This document shows, piece after piece, positions 1 to 5,306 of a stretch of 6,109 nt of DNA. The stretch spans positions 6,150-12,258 of the forward strand of contig DNHM01000184.1 in the NCBI GenBank assembly GCA_003485885.1, given 5' to 3'. Numbering within the stretch: position 1 is the stretch's first letter; each line of letters begins with the position of its first letter. A model generated the notes under the pieces. The model was not told the DNA's origin, ran no database searches, and worked only from the letters and a program-made list of their open reading frames with translations. This DNA comes from Acidimicrobiaceae bacterium (GTDB lineage Bacteria > Actinomycetota > Acidimicrobiia > Acidimicrobiales > UBA10347). Position numbers and translations under genes: made by a program.

Positions 1-1
1 A

Positions 2-241
2 GTTAGCACCGTGATTGAAGTTGCCGGGCCCGATCGGCTTGGTCTTCTCTACGAGGTCAGCTCGACCATCGTTGCTGCCGGGCTTGACACTCAGCAGGCT
101 CGAGTGCAGACGGTCGGCGGAGACGTCGTCGACTCGTTTTATGTACAGACACTCGATGGGGCGAAATTCATCGAGGCAGAAGCGCAAGAGGCACTGCGGG
201 CCGCGCTTCTTGAAGTCCTGTCAGCCCGAGACGACGACTGA
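2..241 (+). CDS. glnD: GlnD, [protein-PII] uridylyltransferase, C-terminal end only (5' end outside window)
   Basis: Only the last 79 codons are visible; the frame is open to the left edge and ends with TGA at 239-241. The peptide is one ACT domain: the opening strand VIEVAGPDRLGLLYEV, then a helix (SSTIVAAGL), then strands containing QARVQTVGGDVVDSFYVQ. This is the pattern of the last of the two ACT domains at the C-terminus of GlnD. In that family the ACT domains sense glutamine, and the missing N-terminal nucleotidyltransferase and HD domains add and remove UMP (AMP in some actinobacteria) on PII in the cytoplasm. A GTG at 11 could open a short frame, but the reading frame continues upstream of it and the domain would be cut, so I treat it as internal. 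A different ACT-tailed protein cannot be fully excluded without the rest of the gene. Confidence 0.85.
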   Translation, partial: VSTVIEVAGPDRLGLLYEVSSTIVAAGLDTQQARVQTVGGDVVDSFYVQTLDGAKFIEAEAQEALRAALLEVLSARDDD

Positions 242-263
242 CGCCACCTACGTGCGCGTGGCG
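242..263 (+). terminator. possible weak hairpin after glnD
   Basis: CGCCAC at 242-247 pairs with GTGGCG at 258-263 around a 10-nt loop, directly after the glnD stop codon. There is no T-run behind it. It could help end the glnD transcript, but a 6-bp G+C-rich stem is not rare in this composition. The palindrome at 356-389 is the stronger candidate for the same job. Confidence 0.25.
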
Positions 264-355
264 GGGCACTCAGCGCTCGTGCACGCGAAGTGCTGCAACA
301 CGTTGTTTGTGGCCATCGGTGTAGGGAGGTGGGCGAAGAGCTCTTTATGCCATAT

Positions 356-389
356 GAAAAGTTATGTACCCCTGGGGACGTAACTTTTC
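356..389 (-). repeat. palindromic intergenic element, copy 1; candidate (two-way) terminator
   Basis: A near-perfect dyad: GAAAAGTTATGT at the left pairs with ACGTAACTTTTC at the right, with CCCC/GGGG meeting around a single central base at 373. Imperfections are one bulged A (368) and one T-G wobble (365/380). Read on the minus strand it starts one base after the padR stop codon (391-393). On that strand its first half contains GTTACGTCCCCAGGGG, which is identical to copy 2 at 3717-3751. It lies between the convergent ends of glnD and padR, so terminator function for either or both is the simplest reading. The terminal stem is A/T-only, as in bidirectional terminators, but no separate U-tract follows. 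A protein-binding palindrome or a dispersed REP-like repeat are alternatives. Confidence 0.6.
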
Positions 390-390
390 G

Positions 391-888
391 CTAGAGGTCG
401 TTGAGGAAGGTGCGGGCGGCGATGGCGTTTTGGCGGCGCCATTGGTCGACCACATCGCCAGCTGGCGGGTTGGCGAGTAGCTCGAAGGTGGGGGCGAGTT
501 CGCTACGTTGAGCATCGACGAGTGGCTGTGCATCGTTGCCTCGACGTTCGGTAAGCCGCAGCTTGATCAGGAACTCAATGCGTAGGTCCCGAATATGGTC
601 GACGGGTTGAACAAACCATCGTTTGAGCGCCGCCTTACCCAAGCGGGTCGCTCGCATGACGGTTCGATTGGGGCCGGCGTCGCCGCGTTCGGTCGCTGCT
701 TCTTCGACAAGGGCTGCCTGCTGCAGCCGGCTAAGGGCTCGGTAGACCAGCGGTCGATGCACCGTAAGAATACGACCGAGATCACTTTCGGCCTGGAGCT
801 CACGCGCGACCGCGAACCCATGTGTAGGGGATTCGCCGACCAACGCGAGCACGACCCACTCGGTCAAGGAGAGTTCCGGCGTCGCCAC
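391..888 (-). CDS. PadR-family winged-helix transcriptional regulator
   Basis: A 165-residue protein. Residues 6-32 (LSLTEWVVLALVGESPTHGFAVAREL) and 43-63 (VHRPLVYRALSRLQQAALVEE) form the PadR helix-turn-helix. The THGFAVAREL segment is in the place of the usual YGYEL-like motif, and residues 64-82 are the wing. Residues 88-165 are helical and charged, as expected of the PadR C-terminal dimerisation region. The start is GTG at 886-888: an in-frame TAG (898-900 on the plus strand) lies just upstream, so no earlier start is possible. There is no good Shine-Dalgarno; a -10-like TAGGTT ends six bases before the GTG, which suggests a leaderless mRNA. PadR proteins bind DNA as dimers and often repress a neighbouring gene in response to a small ligand. 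Here the neighbour is the divergent modABC operon 82 bp away, so control of molybdate uptake is a fair inference, but the sequence does not show the ligand. Confidence 0.85.
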   Translation of the reverse strand: MATPELSLTEWVVLALVGESPTHGFAVARELQAESDLGRILTVHRPLVYRALSRLQQAALVEEAATERGDAGPNRTVMRATRLGKAALKRWFVQPVDHIRDLRIEFLIKLRLTERRGNDAQPLVDAQRSELAPTFELLANPPAGDVVDQWRRQNAIAARTFLNDL

Positions 889-894
889 GCCGTG

Positions 895-924
895 AACCTA
901 GCCGAGATCCTCAACTAGTAACAA
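895..924 (-). promoter_or_regulatory. predicted leaderless promoter of padR
   Basis: On the minus strand a -35-like TTGTTA (924-919) is followed after 18 bp by a -10-like TAGGTT (900-895, TAnnnT pattern), then CACGGC and the GTG start at 888. A hexamer ending six bases before the start codon places transcription initiation at or next to the G of GTG, which is the geometry of leaderless genes common in actinobacteria. The absence of a Shine-Dalgarno agrees. The -35 is only a partial match to consensus. Confidence 0.45.
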
Positions 925-955
925 CGAGACTATGACGCTACTCTCAGCGAGACTA
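903..955. promoter_or_regulatory. direct repeats in the padR-modA divergent promoter; candidate operator
   Basis: CGAGACTA occurs at 925-932 and again at 948-955, 23 bp apart, with two more flanking matches (CA at 922-923 and 945-946). A shorter CGAGA is at 903-907, 22 bp before the first copy. Repeats spaced by about two helical turns lie on one face of the DNA and suit a dimeric regulator such as the adjacent PadR. Against this, known PadR operators are usually inverted repeats, and none of similar quality is seen here. On the other strand the repeat reads TAGTCTCG, so each copy also contains a -10-like TAGTCT. Confidence 0.35.
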
Positions 956-958
956 CTC

Positions 959-964
959 GAGGAG
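959..964 (+). promoter_or_regulatory. ribosome binding site of modA
   Basis: GAGGAG lies six bases before ATG 971-973. It decides the start of modA: an in-frame ATG at 932 would add 13 residues in front of the lipoprotein signal and has no such site. A modA promoter should lie just upstream; TACTCT at 939-944 fits the TAnnnT -10 pattern, but there is no convincing -35. Confidence 0.65.
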
Positions 965-970
965 ATAAGG

Positions 971-1714
971 ATGAGGAACGGGGTTGCGACGCTTGCAGCG
1001 TTCACGATCGTTCTCCTGCTCTCGTCCTGTTCCGGTGGCGATGACCGTGAGACCGTGCTGGTCATGGCAGCGTCGTCGCTCACCGACGCGTTCATCGAGA
1101 TTGAGACGGCCTTCGAAGCAGCGAACCCCGAGATCGACGTGCAGCTGAATCTGGCAGGAAGCGCCTCGTTACTTGAACAGATCGTGCAAGGCGCACCCGC
1201 CGACGTGTTCGCATCAGCGAACGCGTCGACCATGCAGGCCGTTGTCGATGCGGGAGCGGCCAACACGTCGACTCCATTCGCTGGCAATACGCTGCAGATC
1301 GCCGTTCCGCTAGGCAATCCCGCCAACGTTTCAGACATCGCCGACCTGGCCGACCCCGATCTGCTCGTCGGGCTTTGTGGCGAGCAGGTTCCCTGTGGTC
1401 AGTTCGCGCGCCAGGCGCTCGATCAAGCCGGGGTCGTGGCGTCGATCGACACGAACGAGGGCGACGTGCGAGCGCTGGTGACCAAACTCGAGGCTGGCGA
1501 GCTCGACGCGGGCATCGTGTACGCAACTGACGTCATCGCCTCGCCTGAGATCGAGGGCATTGCGCTACCCGCCAACATCGACGTGGCCATCACGTACCCG
1601 ATCGCTGTCCTGACCGACTCGCCGAACCCCGACCTAGCCCGCACCTTCTTCGACTTCGTGCTGTCTGCTCGGGGCCAGGCGTTACTCGCCGATGCTGGAT
1701 TCATCGCACCATGA
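971..1714 (+). CDS. modA: ModA, molybdate-binding lipoprotein of the molybdate ABC transporter
   Basis: A 247-residue solute-binding protein that captures molybdate (and probably tungstate) outside the membrane and delivers it to ModB. The N-terminus is a lipoprotein signal: MRNG, a hydrophobic stretch and the lipobox LSSC with Cys20 as the lipidated residue. ModA landmarks follow: AASSL at 33-37 and GSAS at 63-66 (anion-binding serines), GAPADVFASAN at 74-84, and GELDAGIVYATD at 176-187 with the conserved Tyr184. Cys136 and Cys142 sit in LCGEQVPCG and could form a disulphide. Length is normal for the family. The start is set by a good GAGGAG site and the signal peptide. Its stop overlaps the modB start as ATGA at 1711-1714, indicating translational coupling. 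It is first in modABC and divergent from padR. Confidence 0.93.
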   Translation: MRNGVATLAAFTIVLLLSSCSGGDDRETVLVMAASSLTDAFIEIETAFEAANPEIDVQLNLAGSASLLEQIVQGAPADVFASANASTMQAVVDAGAANTSTPFAGNTLQIAVPLGNPANVSDIADLADPDLLVGLCGEQVPCGQFARQALDQAGVVASIDTNEGDVRALVTKLEAGELDAGIVYATDVIASPEIEGIALPANIDVAITYPIAVLTDSPNPDLARTFFDFVLSARGQALLADAGFIAP

Positions 1715-2517
1715 GTGGTCGCAGGATTCGGCAGCGAGCGCCGTGGCAACTAGTTGCGCTTGGGTCGATCGGAGCAGCGGTATTCGTGTTGCCGTTGGTT
1801 GGGCTGATCACCCGGACGCCATGGTCTCGACTGGGTGAACTCGTGGCCAGCGACGTGGTGGTCGATGCCCTCAAACTCTCGCTGCTGACCTCCGTGCTCG
1901 CTGCGTTCATCTCGTTGCTGTTAGGTGTGCCGCTGGCGTGGGTGCTGGCTCGGATCAACTTCCCGGGCCGTCACATTGTGCGCGCGATTGTGACGTTGCC
2001 GATGGTGTTGCCACCCGTCGTTGGAGGTGCCGCGTTGTTATTCGCGCTCGGCCGCCGGGGTGTCATCGGCGAGCCGATCAATGACGCCACCGGATTCTTG
2101 TTGCCGTTCTCGGTGTGGGGTGTGGTGGTTGCCAATGTGTTTGTTGCCATGCCGTTCTTGGTGGTGACGGTAGAAGGTGCGCTGCGTAATCTCGATGGCC
2201 GTCACGAAGCCGCCGCAGCGACCCTGGGAGCGTCGCGCTTGACGGTCTTTCGCCGAATCACGCTGCCCATGATCAGTCCGTCGCTACGAGCTGGCCTAGT
2301 ACTGGCATGGGCTCGAGCACTCGGTGAGTTCGGCGCCACTGTGACGTTTGCAGGCAACTTGCAAGGCCGTACTCAAACCTTGCCGCTTGCCGTCTTCGTG
2401 GCGCTCGAACAAGATCGCGACACCGCGGTAGCGATAAGCCTGGTGCTGGTGGCGGTGTCTCTGGCGGTGTTATTGCTGTTGAGGGACCGCTGGTGGTCGC
2501 ATGGGTCAACGTCATGA
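1711..2517 (+). CDS. modB: ModB, molybdate ABC transporter permease
   Basis: A 268-residue inner-membrane protein with about six hydrophobic segments, roughly at 12-34, 54-80, 91-114, 130-156, 190-212 and 236-258. The BPD-type permease EAA loop is at 166-186, running from EAAAATLGAS to ITLP; it docks onto the ATPase ModC. The segment ARALGEFGAT (201-210) followed by FAGN is typical of ModB and related CysT/ThiP-like permeases. The ATG overlaps the modA stop, and its own TGA (2515-2517) overlaps the modC ATG, so all three genes are very likely translated from one mRNA. The substrate is inferred mainly from ModA next door; sulphate permeases look similar, but the ModA partner argues for molybdate. 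Confidence 0.92.
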   Translation: MSGRRIRQRAPWQLVALGSIGAAVFVLPLVGLITRTPWSRLGELVASDVVVDALKLSLLTSVLAAFISLLLGVPLAWVLARINFPGRHIVRAIVTLPMVLPPVVGGAALLFALGRRGVIGEPINDATGFLLPFSVWGVVVANVFVAMPFLVVTVEGALRNLDGRHEAAAATLGASRLTVFRRITLPMISPSLRAGLVLAWARALGEFGATVTFAGNLQGRTQTLPLAVFVALEQDRDTAVAISLVLVAVSLAVLLLLRDRWWSHGSTS

Positions 2518-3608
2518 GCAGTGCAGGAATGACCGGCCTTGACACCCACCTGGTAGTCGAACGTCCAGATGGATTTGTGCTCGATCTGGCGATCACCATT
2601 GCACCGGGTGAGACACTGGCACTGCTTGGCCCAAATGGGGCAGGCAAGTCCACCACCGTCGAAGCGCTGGCCGGTCTGACGCCTCTTGATGGCGGTCACA
2701 TTGTGCTTACTAATCGTGTGCTCGACCGGCCAGCCACGAACATCTTTGTACCTCCAGAAGAGCGTGGCATCGGCGTGGTATTCCAGGACTACTTGCTGTT
2801 CGATCATCTATCGGTGCTCGAGAACGTGATGTTTGGTCCGGTATCGCTAGGTGAGGCCAAACCGCAGGCTCGCCAGTTGGCGGAGGACCTGCTTGAGCGG
2901 CTGGGTATTCGTGCACTTGGCGACCGGAAGCCACTCCACCTCTCCGGTGGTCAGGCCCAGCGAGTTGCCCTCGCTCGAGCTCTTGCATCCAAACCCGATC
3001 TGCTTCTTCTTGATGAAGCCTTGGCTGCGCTCGATGTCACGACCAGGGGAACGCTTCGCCGGGTGCTGGCCCAGCACCTGGCCGCCTTTGCTGGTCCTCG
3101 GTTGCTTATCACCCATGACCCAACCGATGCCTTCTTGCTGGCCGATCGGATCGCGATTGTCGAGGATGGGCGTCTGACCCAGGTCGGCTCCGCCGAGGAC
3201 ATCCGACGCCGACCCGCGACCCCCTACGTCGCAGCCTTGGCCGGTACGAACCTTCTGGCCGGTGTCAATCGCGGCGGGGTGCTGACGCTCGACGATCATC
3301 ACCACGGACTGCAGACGGCGGACACGAGCGTCGAAGGACCAGTCCTGATCACGGTGCACCCCACGGCTATTGCTCTCCACAAACAGCAGCCTTCAGGAAG
3401 CCCACGTAATACGTGGGAGACCACGGTGGCAAGTGTGGAACCGCTCGGCGATACGACCCGGATTACGTTGGCAAACCCGCTGCCGTTAGGTGTGGACATC
3501 ACACCAGGCGCTACTGCCGCGCTCGACCTGCAGCCGGGCTCAGCAGTGTGGGCATCGGTCAAAGCCACCGAAATCTCGGTCGCTCCTGCCGCGGCCCGAG
3601 ACAGCTAA
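2514..3608 (+). CDS. modC: ModC, molybdate ABC transporter ATP-binding protein
   Basis: A 364-residue cytoplasmic ATPase that powers ModB. Seen in order: Walker A GPNGAGKST at 39-47 (Lys45), Q-loop VVFQDYLLF around Gln91, ABC signature LSGGQ at 143-147, Walker B LLLLDE at 163-168, D-loop ALD at 172-174 and H-loop His201 (ITHD). A C-terminal TOBE domain covers about 295-357 (from SPRNTWETTVASVEPLGD to VKATEISV); such domains bind oxyanions and are standard in ModC. I chose ATG 2514 because it gives an ATGA overlap with the modB stop, as at the modA/modB junction. A GTG at 2493 in the same frame would add only seven residues. A small oddity is DEALAALD where family members usually have DEPLAALD. 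A His triplet lies at 262-264, in the region before the TOBE domain. Confidence 0.92.
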   Translation: MSSAGMTGLDTHLVVERPDGFVLDLAITIAPGETLALLGPNGAGKSTTVEALAGLTPLDGGHIVLTNRVLDRPATNIFVPPEERGIGVVFQDYLLFDHLSVLENVMFGPVSLGEAKPQARQLAEDLLERLGIRALGDRKPLHLSGGQAQRVALARALASKPDLLLLDEALAALDVTTRGTLRRVLAQHLAAFAGPRLLITHDPTDAFLLADRIAIVEDGRLTQVGSAEDIRRRPATPYVAALAGTNLLAGVNRGGVLTLDDHHHGLQTADTSVEGPVLITVHPTAIALHKQQPSGSPRNTWETTVASVEPLGDTTRITLANPLPLGVDITPGATAALDLQPGSAVWASVKATEISVAPAAARDS

Positions 3609-3632
3609 CACGACGCCATTGGGCAGGCCCGC

Positions 3633-3658
3633 ATGAGATCTGGGGAGGGGAATCTCAT
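3633..3658 (+). terminator. possible hairpin after modC
   Basis: ATGAGAT at 3633-3639 pairs with ATCTCAT at 3652-3658 around a 12-nt purine-rich loop, 24 bases after the modC stop. The stem is perfect but A+T-rich and no T-run follows, so terminator activity is uncertain. The palindrome at 3717-3751 is a better candidate. Confidence 0.3.
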
Positions 3659-3716
3659 CGTTCCCAGAGGCACTTCACACGGTGATGGCTCCGTTGTCGC
3701 CACCTCGTTCTCGCAA

Positions 3717-3751
3717 CGAATTGTTACGTCCCCAGGGGAGGTAACAATTCG
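3717..3751 (+). repeat. palindromic intergenic element, copy 2; candidate terminator
   Basis: CGAATTGTTAC at 3717-3727 pairs with GTAACAATTCG at 3741-3751, and TCCCC/GGGGA meet around the central A3734. The only mismatch is G3728 against G3740. It begins 108 bases after the modC stop. Its first half, GTTACGTCCCCAGGGG at 3723-3738, is identical to the minus-strand reading of copy 1 at 356-389. Where copy 1 has AAAA/TTTT in the outer stem, copy 2 has AATT/AATT, so paired positions changed together. A small hairpin, TCGTT 3705-3709 with AACGA 3715-3719, overlaps its left edge and would compete with it. A terminator is likeliest; a dispersed repeat or protein-binding site is also possible. Confidence 0.6.
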
Positions 3752-3755
3752 CTGA

Positions 3756-3786
3756 TTACGGGTAGCAGCTGCGGGGTTTCTAGACT
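3756..3786 (+). promoter_or_regulatory. weak candidate promoter for the crotonase-Nudix-VOC operon
   Basis: TAGACT at 3781-3786 fits the TAnnnT -10 pattern. TTACGG at 3756-3761 could be a -35, but the 19-bp spacer is long and the match is poor. Transcription would begin near 3793, giving a leader of about 33 nt that contains the AGAAGGA ribosome binding site at 3811-3817. A promoter is expected here because the palindrome just upstream probably ends the modC transcript. Confidence 0.25.
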
Positions 3787-3825
3787 CGGCGCACAACGTC
3801 GTGAAGCTGAAGAAGGATTTGTGCC

Positions 3826-4587
3826 ATGGCAGATGAACTGTTGACCGAGATTCGTGACCGGGTGATGATTATCACCCTCAACCGGCCCGAAGCAATGAAT
3901 GCCGTGAATATGGCGCTTGCGGAGCAGATGGCGGCTGCGATGGTTGAGCTCGACGCGAATCCTGACCTGTCGGTTGGTGTGCTGACCGCGAACGGTCGAG
4001 GCTTTTCCGCCGGCATGGATCTCAAGGCATTCGTCTCTGGCGGTATGCCCAACCTGCCCGAGCGTGGCTTCGCTGGTATCGCCGAGATGGCAGCCGACAA
4101 GCCGCTCATCGCTGCGGTCGAAGGTTTCGCTCTTGCTGGTGGCCTTGAGATCGCGCTGAGCTGTGACTTGCTGGTGGCCTCCAAGGGCGCCAAGCTCGGT
4201 ATCCCCGAGGTTGGTGTGGGTCTCTTTGCTGGGGCTGGCGCACTCTCTCGTTTGCCACGTCGAGTGCCCTACGGGCTGGCCATGCAGATGGCGCTTACCG
4301 GCGAACCCATCACTGCCGAGGTAGGACACGACTTTGGCCTGGTTCAGGTCCTGACCGAGAAGGGCGAAGCGCTCGAAGGCGCCCTCGAACTGGCCGCGCG
4401 GGTGGCAAAGAATGCACCTCTTGGTCTGGCAGCATCAAAGCGTCTTATCCGTGATCTCGGCGGCGTCGATAGCGCGTTCTGGGGCGATCAGCAACCTGTG
4501 CTCGACAGCGTGTTCGGCAGCGCCGATGCCATCGAAGGTGCAACCGCCTTCGCCGAGAAGCGGGCCCCAAACTGGACCGGTAAGTAG
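3826..4587 (+). CDS. crotonase / enoyl-CoA hydratase family protein
   Basis: A 253-residue single-domain crotonase-fold protein, usual length for the family. The N-terminus has the standard VMIITLNRPEAMNAVN. The first oxyanion-hole region is GRGFSAGMDLKAF (57-69) and the second is EGFALAGGLEIALSCDLLVAS (99-119). Both glutamates used by true enoyl-CoA hydratases appear to be kept: Glu108 in GGLEIA and Glu128 in IPEVGVG. This supports addition of water to a 2-enoyl-CoA thioester, as in fatty-acid beta-oxidation, but other crotonase reactions cannot be ruled out and no thiolase or acyl-CoA dehydrogenase lies nearby to define the pathway. AGAAGGA eight bases upstream supports this ATG. The gene ends in tandem stops (TAGTAG, 4585-4590), 16 bases before the Nudix gene, with which it is probably co-transcribed. 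Confidence 0.9.
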   Translation: MADELLTEIRDRVMIITLNRPEAMNAVNMALAEQMAAAMVELDANPDLSVGVLTANGRGFSAGMDLKAFVSGGMPNLPERGFAGIAEMAADKPLIAAVEGFALAGGLEIALSCDLLVASKGAKLGIPEVGVGLFAGAGALSRLPRRVPYGLAMQMALTGEPITAEVGHDFGLVQVLTEKGEALEGALELAARVAKNAPLGLAASKRLIRDLGGVDSAFWGDQQPVLDSVFGSADAIEGATAFAEKRAPNWTGK

Positions 4588-4603
4588 TAGCTTCAACTAG
4601 TAC

Positions 4604-5302
4604 ATGGCTGATACTCCACTGACTGAACTCGAACTGCTGCGATGGGCCGAGTCCCTGGCTGGCATTGCCCAGACCGGCCTGGCTTTCACCGAGAGCCTGT
4701 ACGAGCAAGAACGGTTCGAAGAGATTCTGCACGTCGCCGCCGAAATCAAGGCCCATTCGGGTCGAGGTTTCGACGTCGACGCGCAGGTCTCCGAATGGAT
4801 GAAGGGTGTGGGCGATCGCACTGCTGGGTATGTGACGCCGAAGACGGCGATCGGCGCGGTGGTCGGCAACGACGATGGCGAGATCCTGCTGGTACAGCGA
4901 TCCGACAGCGGCATCTGGTTGTATCCAACTGGCTGGGCCGACGTTGGTTACTCGCCAGCCGAAGTCGCCGTCAAAGAGGTCAAAGAAGAGACGGGCATGG
5001 ACTGTGAGCCAGTGCGTCTGCTCACCGTTATCGACGGGCTGCGTGCTGGCTTTACTCGGATCCCTCTGTACTCGCTCGTCTTCTTCTGTCATGCCACCGG
5101 TGGCGAACTAAAACCACATCCGCTCGAGACGCTCGATGTCGGGTTCTTTGGCCGCGACAACTTGCCTGAGCCGCTCGCTGGTCAGGGCGAGTGGGTTGAG
5201 CAAGCTTTTGCTGCCATCGAAGGTGCGGAACATCCGACTCGATTCGATCAGCCTCGCCCGGCCGAAGAGTGGCCGGAGTTCCCAAGCCCCGACGTGACTT
5301 GA
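4604..5302 (+). CDS. Nudix hydrolase with N-terminal helical (Nudix_hydro_N-type) domain
   Basis: A 232-residue protein. Residues 7-50 (ELELLRWAESLAGIAQTGLAF, then YEQERFEEILHVAAEI) match the helical domain placed before a subset of Nudix enzymes acting on X-linked nucleoside diphosphates. The Nudix fold follows from about 80. The Nudix box spans 110-132 (from GWADVGYS to KEVKEETGM). Glu125, Glu128 and Glu129, the metal-binding glutamates of the REUXEE core, are present. The usual Glu at box position 7 is Tyr116 and the usual Arg is Lys124. Substrate is not readable: ADP-ribose, CDP-choline or another NDP-X are possible. The ATG lies 16 bases after the crotonase stop and has no clear Shine-Dalgarno, so translation may depend on coupling. 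The VOC gene follows after four bases. Confidence 0.88.
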   Translation: MADTPLTELELLRWAESLAGIAQTGLAFTESLYEQERFEEILHVAAEIKAHSGRGFDVDAQVSEWMKGVGDRTAGYVTPKTAIGAVVGNDDGEILLVQRSDSGIWLYPTGWADVGYSPAEVAVKEVKEETGMDCEPVRLLTVIDGLRAGFTRIPLYSLVFFCHATGGELKPHPLETLDVGFFGRDNLPEPLAGQGEWVEQAFAAIEGAEHPTRFDQPRPAEEWPEFPSPDVT

Positions 5303-5306
5303 TCCG

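Noticed and set aside
266..293. GCACT/AGTGC inverted pair in the glnD-padR gap
   Set aside because: Only five pairs around an 18-base loop; too weak to call a terminator or operator.
336..345. Perfect 10-bp palindrome AAGAGCTCTT near copy 1 of the palindromic element
   Set aside because: Short, not repeated near copy 2, and of a size expected by chance.
932..970. Earlier in-frame ATG for modA at 932, giving a 260-residue protein
   Set aside because: It would put 13 charged and polar residues in front of the lipoprotein signal peptide and lacks a ribosome binding site, while ATG 971 has GAGGAG six bases upstream.
889..970. Possible Moco or tungstate riboswitch upstream of modA
   Set aside because: The gap to the divergent padR start is only 82 bp and contains no extended stem structure of the size such RNAs need.
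2493..2513. Earlier in-frame GTG for modC at 2493
   Set aside because: ATG 2514 gives the same ATGA overlap seen at modA/modB; the extra seven residues add nothing recognisable.
2847..3380. Long open frame (177 codons) on the minus strand inside modC
   Set aside because: It lies antisense to a clear ABC ATPase, shows no family motif, and long antisense frames are common in G+C-rich DNA.
3724..4329. Open frame of about 200 codons on the minus strand over the start of the crotonase gene
   Set aside because: No recognisable domain, antisense to a strong gene, and it would begin and end inside other features.
911..4602. Shared 10-mer TCAACTAGTA at 911-920 and 4593-4602, each shortly before a gene
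   Set aside because: Several 10-bp matches are expected by chance in 6 kb, and flanking bases do not agree, so I do not treat it as a shared regulatory site.
4445..5092. Long open frame (215 codons) on the minus strand over the crotonase and Nudix genes
   Set aside because: It covers two well-supported genes, and its translation becomes Arg-rich and motif-free toward the end, as expected for a shadow frame.
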